64,000 nt of DNA from NCBI GenBank assembly GCA_002840765.1, contig PHCE01000018.1, forward strand, positions 1-64,000. Direction: 5' to 3'. Source of the stretch: Betaproteobacteria bacterium HGW-Betaproteobacteria-7. Its GTDB lineage: Bacteria > Pseudomonadota > Gammaproteobacteria > Burkholderiales > Rhodocyclaceae. Under the pieces are notes generated by a model that saw only the letters and a list, made by a program, of their open reading frames with translations, did no database searches and was not told where the DNA came from. The first letter of the stretch is position 1; the number at the start of each line of letters is the position of its first letter. A program made the translations under genes and the position numbers. Shown piece after piece: positions 25,826 to 34,984 of the stretch.

Positions 25826-26481
25826 GTTAGCGTCGCCGGCCGCTTCGCTGCGGCCTCGACGGTGAACGCTGCCAGGGCGTCGAGCACTTTCCGCAGCGCC
25901 GCGTTGGCGGCGATGACGCCACCGTAGGGGCTGTCCTGCGGGGCGGCAACCGTTTCATCGAATTCGCGCCAGGCCAACACCTGGCGCGTTTTGTTGTCCA
26001 CCAGGTAGGCCCGCAGGGTCAGGCGGACCTGGCTGGGTGAGCTGAAAAACTCATGCTGCAGGCGGACGATGCTGACATCCAGGCGAAGTTCGGCGGCGGT
26101 GGCGCTGGGCGCCAGGACAATGGCCCGGAAGGCGCCGCTGCCTTCGAGGGCGGGGGCGAGCAGTGGGGCGAGCATGCGCGGTGGCGTGTCGACCCACTCG
26201 TTGTTGGCGAAATACTCCGGCTGGTGGGGAGCGCGCACATAGATGATGCGCCGGCTGGTGAATCCCGGCGCCGCTTGTGGCGTGCTGATCAGCAGTGTCG
26301 GGGCGGCTGGCGGCGCTACCGCGTGCACCGGGCCTTGGCCGGTCGGGCTGGTGCCGTCGAGGGCGTAGAACACCGGTGGTGGCTGGTCGGCCCGCTCCAG
26401 CGCCCCGCAGGCGGCGAGCAGGGTCAGCACCAGGGCGCCGGCGGCCAATCGGCCAGGCTGCGTCATCGAATGTTCATTCAT
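25798..26481 (-). CDS. ABC-type transport auxiliary lipoprotein (PqiC-like)
   Basis: 227 residues. Signal peptide with lipobox LAACGALE, then FYALD near residue 38 and later VRAPHQPEYFANNEWVDTPP, hallmarks of the ABC_trans_aux/PqiC fold. It forms the outer-membrane-facing lipoprotein of Mce transport systems. Its start overlaps the MCE gene stop (ATGA). Last gene of the Mce operon. Confidence 0.88.
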   Translation of the reverse strand: MNEHSMTQPGRLAAGALVLTLLAACGALERADQPPPVFYALDGTSPTGQGPVHAVAPPAAPTLLISTPQAAPGFTSRRIIYVRAPHQPEYFANNEWVDTPPRMLAPLLAPALEGSGAFRAIVLAPSATAAELRLDVSIVRLQHEFFSSPSQVRLTLRAYLVDNKTRQVLAWREFDETVAAPQDSPYGGVIAANAALRKVLDALAAFTVEAAAKRPATLTQRLPPRLL

Positions 26482-27431
26482 GGTTTCGCTCTTTCACGCG
26501 GTGCTTCTCCCGGGCCGGCCGGCACCGGCTGGCGACCGAAGAGCAGGCCGGAAGGGTTGCGTTCGGTCTGTTCGCTGAGACGCCGCAGCGAGGTGGCCAG
26601 TTCGCGCAGCTCGCCGAGCAGCCGCTCCAGTTCGGGCAGGGTTTCCGCCGTGAAGCGCTCGATATCGCTGCCGACGACCTGGATGGTCTGGCCGGCAGTG
26701 GCACTGGTGCGGCTCACTTCGTTGCCCATTTTTTCGACGGCTGCCGCTGCCTTGTCGATGCGCTCGATCGCCGGCGCCAGCCCGTCCGCCGCCTTGGCCG
26801 TTTGCTTGAAGGTGCGGGCGGCATCGAGCAGTCCGCTATCGAGGCTGTCGCGACGGGCGGCGAGGGTATTGGCGACGCTGGCCAGATCGGCCAGGATGCT
26901 CTTCAAGGCGGCCTGGTTTTCCTCTCCGAGCAGGACATTCAGGCTGTTCGAGGTGCTGTCGACCTTGGCCAGGACGTTGGTCAGGACGCTTTCCAGGCGG
27001 TTGCCCAGCGAGGGCTTGGTGCGGATCAGCGGGTAGTCGCTGCCAGCGACGGCCTGCAGCAGCGGCGAATCATCGGCACCGCCGCTCAGTTCGACATAGG
27101 CGATGCCGGTCAGGCCCTGCGTCTTCAGCACCGCCAGGGTGTCTTCCCTGATCGGCGTGCCGTGTTCGATGGCAAATAGAAGATTTACCCGCTCCAGGTT
27201 GGCGGGGTCGAGCCGGATCGCGCGCACCTTGCCGACCTCGACGCCGTTGTATTTGACCGGCGCATTCAGGTTCAGGCCGCTGACCGATTCCTCGGAAATC
27301 GCCCGATACAGGTCGTAGCGTTGCTGGAAGGCGCCGCCGGTGGCCAGCCACAGGATGGCGGCAACGAGCACGGCAGCCAGCACCAGCACGAAGGCGCCGA
27401 CGGCGGGGTAATTGACCTTGGACTCGATCAT
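26478..27431 (-). CDS. MlaD-family MCE substrate-binding protein
   Basis: 317 residues. One N-terminal transmembrane helix (about 10-30), a single MCE domain (about 38-118; SGLNLNAPVKYNGVEVGKV, TQGLTGIAYVELSGG), then a long helical C-terminus and a low-complexity tail. Such proteins form hexamers that carry phospholipids between membranes. Overlaps both neighbours by 4 nt. Confidence 0.92.
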   Translation of the reverse strand: MIESKVNYPAVGAFVLVLAAVLVAAILWLATGGAFQQRYDLYRAISEESVSGLNLNAPVKYNGVEVGKVRAIRLDPANLERVNLLFAIEHGTPIREDTLAVLKTQGLTGIAYVELSGGADDSPLLQAVAGSDYPLIRTKPSLGNRLESVLTNVLAKVDSTSNSLNVLLGEENQAALKSILADLASVANTLAARRDSLDSGLLDAARTFKQTAKAADGLAPAIERIDKAAAAVEKMGNEVSRTSATAGQTIQVVGSDIERFTAETLPELERLLGELRELATSLRRLSEQTERNPSGLLFGRQPVPAGPGEAPRERAKP

Positions 27432-28213
27432 GTGGCTCCGTTCTCTGCCGCCTGGCCGCGCCGGCCGTCGAAGAACCGGCGCACGGCCGGATCGTCGCTG
27501 GCGGCCAGTTCGCTCATGCTGCCAAGTGCCTGCACCTTACCGCCGGCGAGGAAGGCGACGCGGTCGGTGATCTGCCAGAGGAGGTCGAGGTCGTGGGTGA
27601 TGATGACAAAGGTCAGACCGAACAGTTGGCGCAGGCTGGCGATCAGCCGGTCAACGTCGCCGGCGCTTTCGGGATCGAGGCCGGCTGTTGGTTCGTCGAG
27701 AAAGAGCAGCTCCGGGTCGAGCGCCAGAGCGCGGGCGAGGGCTGCCCGTTTCAGCATGCCGCCGCTCAATTCGGCCGGCATCTGGTCGCCGACCGCTGGC
27801 TCGAGGCCGCTCATGGCCAGCTTCCAGTCGGCGATTTCGTCGATCAGCGGCGCCGCCAGGGCGCTGTGTTCATGCAGCGGCAAGCCGATGTTTTCACGGA
27901 TGGTCAGCGAGCCGAACAGGCCACCGCTCTGGAACATCACGCCCCAGCGCCGGCGCAGGGCGAGGGCGGCCGCCTCGCCGATGTCCTGAAGATCGACGCC
28001 GAGCACCTTGATCGAACCCGATGCGGGCTGATGCAGCAGGATCATTTCGCGCAGCAAGGTCGATTTGCCCGAGCCGGAACCGCCGACCAGCGCAAAAATT
28101 TCGCCGCGGCGGACGAGCAGGTCGAGCCCATCATGGACAACCCGGGAACCGAAGCGGGTGGTCAGTGCGCTGATCTCGATGACCGGATCGGGGAGGGCTT
28201 GCTCGTTGCTCAT
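27428..28213 (-). CDS. ABC transporter ATP-binding protein of Mce system
   Basis: 261 residues with Walker A GGSGSGKST (about 38-46), signature LSGGMLKRAALARAL, Walker B LLFLDEPTAGLDP and a switch His in ITHDLD. It belongs to the MlaF/Ttg2A branch that powers lipid transport. Tightly packed between permease (1 base away) and MCE gene (4-nt overlap). Confidence 0.93.
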   Translation of the reverse strand: MSNEQALPDPVIEISALTTRFGSRVVHDGLDLLVRRGEIFALVGGSGSGKSTLLREMILLHQPASGSIKVLGVDLQDIGEAAALALRRRWGVMFQSGGLFGSLTIRENIGLPLHEHSALAAPLIDEIADWKLAMSGLEPAVGDQMPAELSGGMLKRAALARALALDPELLFLDEPTAGLDPESAGDVDRLIASLRQLFGLTFVIITHDLDLLWQITDRVAFLAGGKVQALGSMSELAASDDPAVRRFFDGRRGQAAENGAT

Positions 28214-28214
28214 G

Positions 28215-29351
28215 TCACAGTTTCAGCACGCTGAAGACGACGGAGAACAGGCCGTCGGCAACGATGATCAGGAAGATTGACTGGACCACGCTGCGCGTGG
28301 TCTGGCGGCCGACGCTATCGGCGCCGCCGCGGGTACGCAGGCCCTGAACGCAGCCGACGGTGACGATGATGGCGGCGAATACCGGGGCCTTGCCGATGCC
28401 GATCAGCAAGGTGGTGAGGCTGACTGTGCGGACGAAGCGGTCGAGAAACTCACCATAACCGACATCCAGTTGCGCTTGCGCCATGATCATGCCGCCGAAG
28501 ACGCCGAGCACATCGGCGAAGACAGTCAGCAGCGGCAGGGCGAGCACCAAGGCGAAGAATTTCGGCAGCACCAGCACGTCCAGTGGCGCCAGGCCGATGG
28601 TGCGCATGGCGTCGATCTCCTCGGTTACCGCCATGGTGCCGATCTGCGCCGCGTAGGCGGAACCCGAGCGGCCGGCGACGATGATGGCGGTGATCAGCGG
28701 GGCGAATTCGCGCAGTATCGACAGGCCGACCAGATCGGCGACGAAGATGTTGGCTCCGTACTGGCGCAACTGGTCGGCCCCCTGGTAGGTGATGACGACG
28801 CCGAGCAGAAAGGACAGCACGCCAACGATGGGCAAGGCATCGAAGCCGGCGCTGCGGATGTTGTAAAGAATGGGGCGCCAGCGGATGCGCGTCGGGTGAA
28901 GCAGCCAGCCGCCGACGGCGATGGCACTTTCGCCGATGAAGGCGAGCAGCGCGGTGGCCTGTTCCAGGGCGTTGACGGTGCGCTGGCCGAGGGCGGCCAG
29001 CGGGGTCGCCGGGCGCTCGGCCGCGGGCTTGCGGACCTCGCCCTGACGGGCGATTTCCTCAGCGACGAGGCTCAGCAGGTGGTCGAACTCCGGGCGCAGG
29101 GCGCGCAGTTCAACGCCGGCCGCCTCGCTGCCCAGACGTTGAAGCAGCTTGTGAATGACCCAGGCGCCCGCCGTGTCGACAGCTTCGATTTCCGAGGCAT
29201 CAATGACCAGCGGCGCGCCGGCTGGCTGGGCCAACGCGTCGAGTTGCCGGTCAATGCGGCCAAGGCCGCGGGCCGTCCACGAACCGGCCAGCTGCAGTTG
29301 CTGCTGCGCGTTCCAGGCAAGGCTTGCCGGTCCGTCCGCAAGGTCGCTCAT
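28215..29351 (-). CDS. MlaE-type permease with N-terminal STAS domain
   Basis: About 378 residues from the ATG at 29351; a GTG at 29369 is an alternative. Residues 10-110 are a STAS-like domain (VIDASEIEAVDTAGAWVIHK), which in other systems is the separate MlaB. The rest is the MlaE permease with GADQLRQYGANIFVADLVGL, TAIIVAGRSGSAYAAQIGTM, EEIDAMRTIGL. The BON-domain gene stops 21 bases upstream, so one transcript from the dyad at 29824 could include the whole lipid transport operon. Confidence 0.9.
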   Translation of the reverse strand: MSDLADGPASLAWNAQQQLQLAGSWTARGLGRIDRQLDALAQPAGAPLVIDASEIEAVDTAGAWVIHKLLQRLGSEAAGVELRALRPEFDHLLSLVAEEIARQGEVRKPAAERPATPLAALGQRTVNALEQATALLAFIGESAIAVGGWLLHPTRIRWRPILYNIRSAGFDALPIVGVLSFLLGVVITYQGADQLRQYGANIFVADLVGLSILREFAPLITAIIVAGRSGSAYAAQIGTMAVTEEIDAMRTIGLAPLDVLVLPKFFALVLALPLLTVFADVLGVFGGMIMAQAQLDVGYGEFLDRFVRTVSLTTLLIGIGKAPVFAAIIVTVGCVQGLRTRGGADSVGRQTTRSVVQSIFLIIVADGLFSVVFSVLKL

Positions 29352-29372
29352 GGCCGGCCGGCGGTGCACGCC

Positions 29373-29702
29373 TTACTTGTCGGCGACGACCTTGATCTCA
29401 TTCTTCACCGAGGTGACGCCGGTCACGCCCTTGGCAATGGCCTCCGCACGGTCGGCACCAGCTTTGGTCGCGGTCGTGCCGGTCAGCCTGACGACGCCAG
29501 CATTGTCGGTATCGACATTGATCTTGACCAGACTGGACATCTTTTCGGCGGCCAGTTCGGCCTTGATCTTGGTGGTGATGACCGAATCCTTGACGTATTC
29601 GGTGGTCTTCCCGTCGTTGGCTCTCCCGTCGGCGGCATGGCCGGCGACCGGCAGCAGGAGCAGGCCGGCAACGAGCAGACTGGTGCTAAGTGTGTGGTTC
29701 AT
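29373..29702 (-). CDS. BON-domain periplasmic protein (OsmY-like)
   Basis: 109 residues from the ATG at 29702, with AAAGGA 7 nt before it. Signal peptide ending AGHAA. One BON domain: VKDSVITTKIKAELAAE, then GVVRLTGTTATKAGADRAEA and VTGVTSVKNEIKV. BON proteins bind membranes and are induced by osmotic or envelope stress. It is the first gene after the divergent dyad 5 and precedes the Mce operon by 21 bases. Confidence 0.88.
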   Translation of the reverse strand: MNHTLSTSLLVAGLLLLPVAGHAADGRANDGKTTEYVKDSVITTKIKAELAAEKMSSLVKINVDTDNAGVVRLTGTTATKAGADRAEAIAKGVTGVTSVKNEIKVVADK

Positions 29703-29823
29703 GGTGAATCCTTTCATCAGGGTGGAGCAGCGGAAAACCCGGCGGGCCGGGCGTCTGCGATGGGCCGAGGATATCTGGCGAATCATCGCAGCGCCGATTA
29801 AGCCCGACATCGGGGGCGCCTTC

Positions 29824-29839
29824 CGTGCGCCGGCGCACA
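29824..29839. promoter_or_regulatory. Crp-like dyad 5, between BON/Mce operon and DUF6600 gene
   Basis: CGTGCGCCGGCGCACA. It has -10-like hexamers at the standard distance on both sides: CTTAAT on the minus strand (29802-29797) toward the BON gene, and CAAGCT (29861-29866) toward the FecR/DUF6600 gene. The minus-strand hexamer is the better one. Confidence 0.7.
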
Positions 29840-29902
29840 GATGCGCAGCCCCTTGCTGGGCAAGCTGAGAAGCACTTCAGCGCAACTGCCCCAGGAAACA
29901 AC

Positions 29903-31885
29903 ATGCACATGGATTTCATTCGTCGACAAATCCTGATTCTGGCCAGCGGTCTCGCGCTTAGCGCCGCCAGCCCGTGGGTTGCCGCCGATCCGCCGTCCCG
30001 GGTCGGCCGCCTCAGTTACCTCAGCGGCGTTGTCAGCTTCTCGCCGGCCGGCGAAGACGATTGGGTCCGCGCCGCGATGAATCGGCCTTTGGCTACCGGT
30101 GACCGGATGTGGACCGATTCGGCAGCCAATACGCGGGCAGAAATCCAGGTCGCTGGCGCGGCGATCCGGATGCATGCCGGCACCAATTTGGCGGTGCTCA
30201 ACCTCAATGACAACATTGCCCAGGTGCTGCTGAGCCAGGGCAGTCTGCATATTCGTGTCCGCCGGCTGGGGGCAGGGCAATCCTTCGAGGTGGCGACGCC
30301 CAATCTGGCTTTTACCCTGCGCCAGCCTGGCGAATACCGGATCGACGTCGATCCGCGCGCTGACACGACAACCATCGTCGTCCATCAGGGCCGCGGCGAA
30401 GCCTGGGGCGGGAACACCGCCCATCCGATCAAGGCACAGCAAGCCTGGCGCTTTGTCGGCAGCGGCCTGCATGACTACGAACGGATCGCGGTGCCGGAGC
30501 GCCAGGCTTTCGATCGCTGGGCAGCCAGCCGCGACGACAGTGACGCCAATTCGCGCTCGGCCCGTTTCGTGTCGGCTGACGTCATCGGCTATCAGGATCT
30601 CGATGCCCACGGTAGCTGGCGGGCCGATGCCAGCTATGGCAACGTCTGGGTGCCGGATCGCGTGGCAGCCGACTGGGCACCCTACAGCGACGGTCACTGG
30701 GCCTGGATCGATCCCTGGGGCTGGACCTGGATCGACTATGCCCCCTGGGGCTTTGCCGTTTCCCATTACGGCCGCTGGGCCAATCTGAGCGGAACCTGGG
30801 CCTGGGTGCCCGGTCCGCTCCGCGCCCAGGCCTACTACGCGCCGGCGTTGGTCGCTTTTGTCGGCGGCGAGCACTTTCAACTGACCAGTGCGGCTGGCAT
30901 GGTCGGCGCCATCGCCTGGTTCCCGCTCGCCCCGCATGAAGTCTATCGGCCCTCCTACCCGGTCAGCCGTCGCTATTTCGAAAACGTCAATCGCAGCAAT
31001 ACGACGATCAGTAACACGCTCATCGTCAACCAGTACGACTCTACCCAGGCGACCACCGTCATTTATGCCAACCGGCAGGTCGCCGGCGCGGTCGTCGCCG
31101 TGCCGACGACTGCCTTCGTCCAGGCGCAGCCGGTAGCCCGGGGCCGGCTGCGCGTCTCCCCGGAGGCACTGGTCGGCCATTCGCTACAGTTGGTCCCGGC
31201 CGTCGTGCCAAGCGAGCAAAGTGTGCGCGGCACGACCATCAGGAGCGAGCCGCCGCCGTGGGGGATCGGGCGCCCTGCCGTAGCCCGCAGCGCCGTACCG
31301 CCCGCCCATCCGGGGTTGGCTGTGCAGCGCGAGCAGTTGGCGAAGCGGCCCGGACGACCGCTCGATCCCGCCAGTCGGCGGCAGTTGCAGCGCACTTACC
31401 CGGGGCCGGCCCCGATCGTCGCGGTGCTGGCCCCGCGCGAAACCGGGAAGAAGCTGCCGTCGGCGCCGGCCGCCGGTCGCGACCAAGGTGAGGCGCCGAG
31501 TCGCGGCGTCTCACCTGTGCAGCCGGTTGCCGTACCGCCCACCCAGTCGCCCGGTGAACCCGCTGGCAAGCCGGAGCGTATGCGCAAACCGGCCTGGGAG
31601 AGGGACGACCTGCCCAAGTTTCCGATCCGCGGCGAGGCGACCCCGGGCGAAGGTTCGGCGGTGCCGGGCAGGGCGGACGCAGGGACGGGACGCGAGCCGG
31701 TCGACCGGACAGAGCTACCATCGTCTGCCGCCCACCTGTTGCCGCCGTCCGCTGGTGTGACGGGATCGGCCCGGGCTCCGCCCACCGCCCGGGAGGCAGT
31801 TGGCGTCGACGGTGGCCGGGCAGGCGACGCGGCGCGTGAACAAAGCGAACGGCGCCAGGATGGGCTACGCCAGGGGCAACGCTAG
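29903..31885 (+). CDS. Secreted FecR/DUF6600-domain protein
   Basis: 660 residues from the ATG at 29903 behind AGGAA. Signal peptide, then a FecR-like beta domain (about 30-190, GRLSYLSGVVSFSPAGEDDW ... VATPNLAFTLRQPGEYRIDV) and the Trp/Tyr-rich DUF6600 block (WAPYSDGHWAWIDPWGWTW, about 250-350). The last 250 residues are Pro/Arg-rich and disordered. Such proteins sit in the envelope of proteobacteria; function is unknown. The stop codon lies inside a 32-bp tandem repeat. Confidence 0.85.
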   Translation: MHMDFIRRQILILASGLALSAASPWVAADPPSRVGRLSYLSGVVSFSPAGEDDWVRAAMNRPLATGDRMWTDSAANTRAEIQVAGAAIRMHAGTNLAVLNLNDNIAQVLLSQGSLHIRVRRLGAGQSFEVATPNLAFTLRQPGEYRIDVDPRADTTTIVVHQGRGEAWGGNTAHPIKAQQAWRFVGSGLHDYERIAVPERQAFDRWAASRDDSDANSRSARFVSADVIGYQDLDAHGSWRADASYGNVWVPDRVAADWAPYSDGHWAWIDPWGWTWIDYAPWGFAVSHYGRWANLSGTWAWVPGPLRAQAYYAPALVAFVGGEHFQLTSAAGMVGAIAWFPLAPHEVYRPSYPVSRRYFENVNRSNTTISNTLIVNQYDSTQATTVIYANRQVAGAVVAVPTTAFVQAQPVARGRLRVSPEALVGHSLQLVPAVVPSEQSVRGTTIRSEPPPWGIGRPAVARSAVPPAHPGLAVQREQLAKRPGRPLDPASRRQLQRTYPGPAPIVAVLAPRETGKKLPSAPAAGRDQGEAPSRGVSPVQPVAVPPTQSPGEPAGKPERMRKPAWERDDLPKFPIRGEATPGEGSAVPGRADAGTGREPVDRTELPSSAAHLLPPSAGVTGSARAPPTAREAVGVDGGRAGDAAREQSERRQDGLRQGQR

Positions 31886-31938
31886 AAATTTCGCCGGCAC
31901 GCCAGCGGCAACGCTAGAAATTTCGCCGGCACGCCAGC
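31875..31938 (+). repeat. 32-bp tandem duplication
   Basis: Two exact head-to-tail copies (31875-31906 and 31907-31938) beginning GGCAACGCTAGAAATTTCGC. The first copy contains the stop codon of the DUF6600 gene; the second is noncoding. The following dyad 6 starts 24 bases later. Confidence 0.9.
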
Positions 31939-31961
31939 GGCTGATAAAGCAGCGGTCAATC

Positions 31962-31977
31962 CGTGTGCCAGCGCACA
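31962..31977 (+). promoter_or_regulatory. Crp-like dyad 6, upstream of collagen-like lipoprotein and PLD genes
   Basis: CGTGTGCCAGCGCACA. TACTCT at 31999-32004 follows after 21 nt. Predicted start near 32011, leader about 59 nt. Confidence 0.72.
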
Positions 31978-32008
31978 GAAACTGGATGGTGGCTGGCTTA
32001 CTCTCTCA

Positions 32009-32372
<364 letters not shown>

Positions 32373-33841
32373 GCAGCAGCCGGCAGCGCCGGCTGGCCTG
32401 TCGGCCTGGCCGATCGGGGCCGGCCGCGTGCTGTTGGCAGCGGCCGCGCTGGTCGTTGCCGCAGGCTGTGCGTCCCTGCCCGATGCCGAGGCAGTGGTCG
32501 ATCGCCACGATGACGCGCGGCCGGCGCGCTTCGACAATGCGCGGGGGCAGCTTTCGGCGCCGCAAAGCGCGGCCGTCGTCGCCGGCCTGAAAAGCCGCTC
32601 CGGCGATATCGACATACTCGACAAGCAGATTGCCCTTGAACAGGCGGTCGTCGGCAGCCCGCTGGTGCTTGGCAACAAGGTCGTCCTGCTGCACGACGGC
32701 CCGGCCACCTATGGCGCAATGTTTGCAGCCATAGCGGCAGCGCGCGACCATATCAATCTCGAAACCTACATCTTCGAGGATGACGAGATCGGCCAGCAGT
32801 TCGCCGATCTGTTGCTGGCCCAGCGGCAGCGTGGGCTCCAGGTCAACCTGATCCATGACAGTTTCGGTGGCATCGCCACGCCGACAGCCTTTTTCGACCG
32901 CCTGCGCGAGGGCGGCATCGATGTTGTCGAATTCAACCCGATCAACCCGCTGGCGGGCGGGCAGCCGTGGCTGATCAATCACCGCGACCACCGCAAATTG
33001 CTGATCGTGGACGGACGGGTGGCTTTCATCGGCGGCGTCAACATCAGCAGCGTCTACGCCTCGGGTTCGGGGGCACGGCGGCACCGCCCGGTGGCCAGCG
33101 ACAAGGTCAGCTGGCGCGATACGCATCTGCAGATCGATGGACCGGTGGTCGGCGAGCTGCAGAAGCTATTTCTTGAAACCTGGCGCAAGCAGCGCGGCGA
33201 GCCGCTGGTCGGCGCGGACTATTTTCCAACGCCGGTGGTCGCCGGCCAGGACATCGTGCGGGCCATTGGCAGCACGCCGGACGATCCGTACAGCCGGATC
33301 TACGTGACGCTGATGTCGGCCATTGGCAATGCCGAGCATTCAATCCAGCTGACCAATGCCTATTTCGTGCCTGATGTGCAGTTGCTCAAGGCGCTGACCG
33401 ATGCCGCCGGGCGTGGCGTGGCGGTGACGCTGATCCTGCCGGGGGAGAGCGACTCGCAGATCGTCCTCCATGCAGGGCGGGCGCACTATGCGCAGCTGCT
33501 GCGGGCCGGGGTGCGCATTCATGAGCGACGCGGGGCCTTGCTGCATGCCAAGACGGCACTGATCGACGGTGTCTGGTCCTGCGTCGGCTCGGCCAATCTG
33601 GACTGGCGCAGCCTGGTCGACAACGATGAGGTGGTCGCCGTTATTCTCGGCCGCGAATTTGCCGCCCAGATGACGGCGATGATTGGCCGCGATCTGGCGG
33701 CCTCCGAGGCGATCACGCTCGAAAGCTGGGAGCACCGTTCGCTGCTGATGCGTCTCAAGGAGTGGGGGGCGAGCTTGTTACAGCGGCTGCTTTAGCGCTT
33801 CGCCGCGCCCGGTCAGGCCTGCGGCGAGCGCCAAGGCGATC

Positions 33842-34033
33842 TCAGTAGCGGGTCGGGTCGCCGGGACGCCGGTCCTGGCGATTGGGCACGCCATCTCCGT
33901 CGCGATCGCCGCGATGTCGTCCATCCCGCTCGTAATCCCCGCGACGGTCACCGTCGCGCTGGGGAGTGTCATAGACCACGCAGCCCGAGAGCAGGGTGGT
34001 AGCGGCGATTAGCAGTATGGCGAGCTTGTTCAT
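33842..34033 (-). CDS. Small Asp/Arg-rich lipoprotein
   Basis: 63 residues. Signal peptide with lipobox LSGCVVYD, then a hydrophilic tail dominated by Asp, Arg and Gly (DRRGDYERDGRHRGDRDGDG), similar in style to the tail of the protein at 25355. Divergent from the FMN reductase gene across dyad 7, with a TACTGT hexamer at the standard distance on this side. Confidence 0.75.
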   Translation of the reverse strand: MNKLAILLIAATTLLSGCVVYDTPQRDGDRRGDYERDGRHRGDRDGDGVPNRQDRRPGDPTRY

Positions 34034-34130
34034 GGCGGATTCCAGTGAAGAAAAGGGTGTAGTCGCATGAGCACATCGAAGTCGCCGAAAGCCATGACAC
34101 TTACACAGTACGCAGTACTGGCGTGGGCAT

Positions 34131-34148
34131 CTGTGCGCTAGCGCACAG
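34131..34148. promoter_or_regulatory. Crp-like dyad 7, perfect 18-bp palindrome
   Basis: CTGTGCGCTAGCGCACAG, the only fully symmetric copy. Hexamers lie at the standard distance on both sides: CAAGCT (34169-34174) toward the FMN reductase operon and TACTGT on the minus strand (34110-34105) toward the small lipoprotein gene. Confidence 0.8.
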
Positions 34149-34205
34149 TGGCCGGCCCGCAAGGCTGGCAAGCTGGTTCTCCGATCAAGGGGGAGGACAG
34201 CGAAA

Positions 34206-34790
34206 ATGGGCGAAATCAGGCTTCTCGGAATCGTCGGCAGCCAGCGTCGCGAGTCCAGCAACCGACTGGCCCTGCTGGCCGTACAGGAGCTATTGCCGGC
34301 CGGGGTGGATATGGAATTGCTCGACCTGCACGGCATTCCTTACTTCGAACCGCGGCGCGAAGGGCTGCCGCCGGCCGCCGTGATTGCCTTCCGGCGCCGG
34401 GTCGAGGTGGCCGATGCGATCCTCTTCGCCACGCCGGAATGTAACCATGCCGTTCCTGGCGGGCTGCACAGCGCCATCACCTGGGTGGCCCGGACGCCAG
34501 GCGAGTCCGCCTGGCGAGGCAAGCCGGTGGCGGTGATCAGTGCGGTCGCCGGCAATTTGGTCCATTCGCGGGCGCAGGCTCGGCTGCAACTGCTGCTGGG
34601 CGAACTGAAGATGCACACGGTCGATCATCCGGCGGGCGTGCTCGGTGATGGCGAGCGGCCTTTCACCGGAACCGGGCAACTGGCGCACGGGCCGACCCGG
34701 CAGTTCCTGCGCGAACTTGTTGCCGCGCTGGTCGGGCAGGTTCGCAGCAACTGGGCGGCCAGGGGTTTTACACTCAAGGAGCGAGCATGA
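34206..34790 (+). CDS. NADPH-dependent FMN reductase family protein
   Basis: 194 residues behind GGGGGAGG. Flavodoxin-like fold with LGIVGSQRRESSNRLAL (phosphate loop near residues 7-20) and ATPECNHAVPGGLHSAITWV, a variant of the family's TPEYNxSxPGxLKNAxDW. Members reduce FMN or quinones (ChrR, SsuE, ArsH relatives). The predicted leader from dyad 7 is only 25 nt and carries AAGGGGG (34187-34193), complementary to part of the candidate sRNA loop. Overlaps the next gene by 4 nt. Confidence 0.87.
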   Translation: MGEIRLLGIVGSQRRESSNRLALLAVQELLPAGVDMELLDLHGIPYFEPRREGLPPAAVIAFRRRVEVADAILFATPECNHAVPGGLHSAITWVARTPGESAWRGKPVAVISAVAGNLVHSRAQARLQLLLGELKMHTVDHPAGVLGDGERPFTGTGQLAHGPTRQFLRELVAALVGQVRSNWAARGFTLKERA

Positions 34791-34984
34791 CGAATGAGGT
34801 AGTCCGGCTGCGCCGGCCGGTGATGCGAGGCGCTATCGAGGCGGGCTGTCCTGGCTGGAGGCCGATCACCCGACCAGTGGCCCAGCCGGCGCCGGCCGTC
34901 GTGCCCTCGGTCAACCAACCGGCGACACCCGACAGCACGGATCAGGTCGCACCACTGCCAACGATCGATCCCCAACGCCGGTGA
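34787..34984 (+). CDS. Hypothetical 65-residue Pro-rich protein
   Basis: Starts at an ATGA overlap with the FMN reductase stop and ends overlapping the next start by 4 nt, which is the main reason to believe it is real. The sequence (MTNEVVRLRRPVMRG...) is Arg/Pro/Ala-rich with no motif. It may only serve to couple translation. Confidence 0.5.
   Translation: MTNEVVRLRRPVMRGAIEAGCPGWRPITRPVAQPAPAVVPSVNQPATPDSTDQVAPLPTIDPQRR

Noticed and set aside
29798..31180. 460-codon minus-strand frame
   Set aside because: Antisense to the FecR/DUF6600 gene and without motif; the plus-strand gene has a signal peptide and ribosome site.
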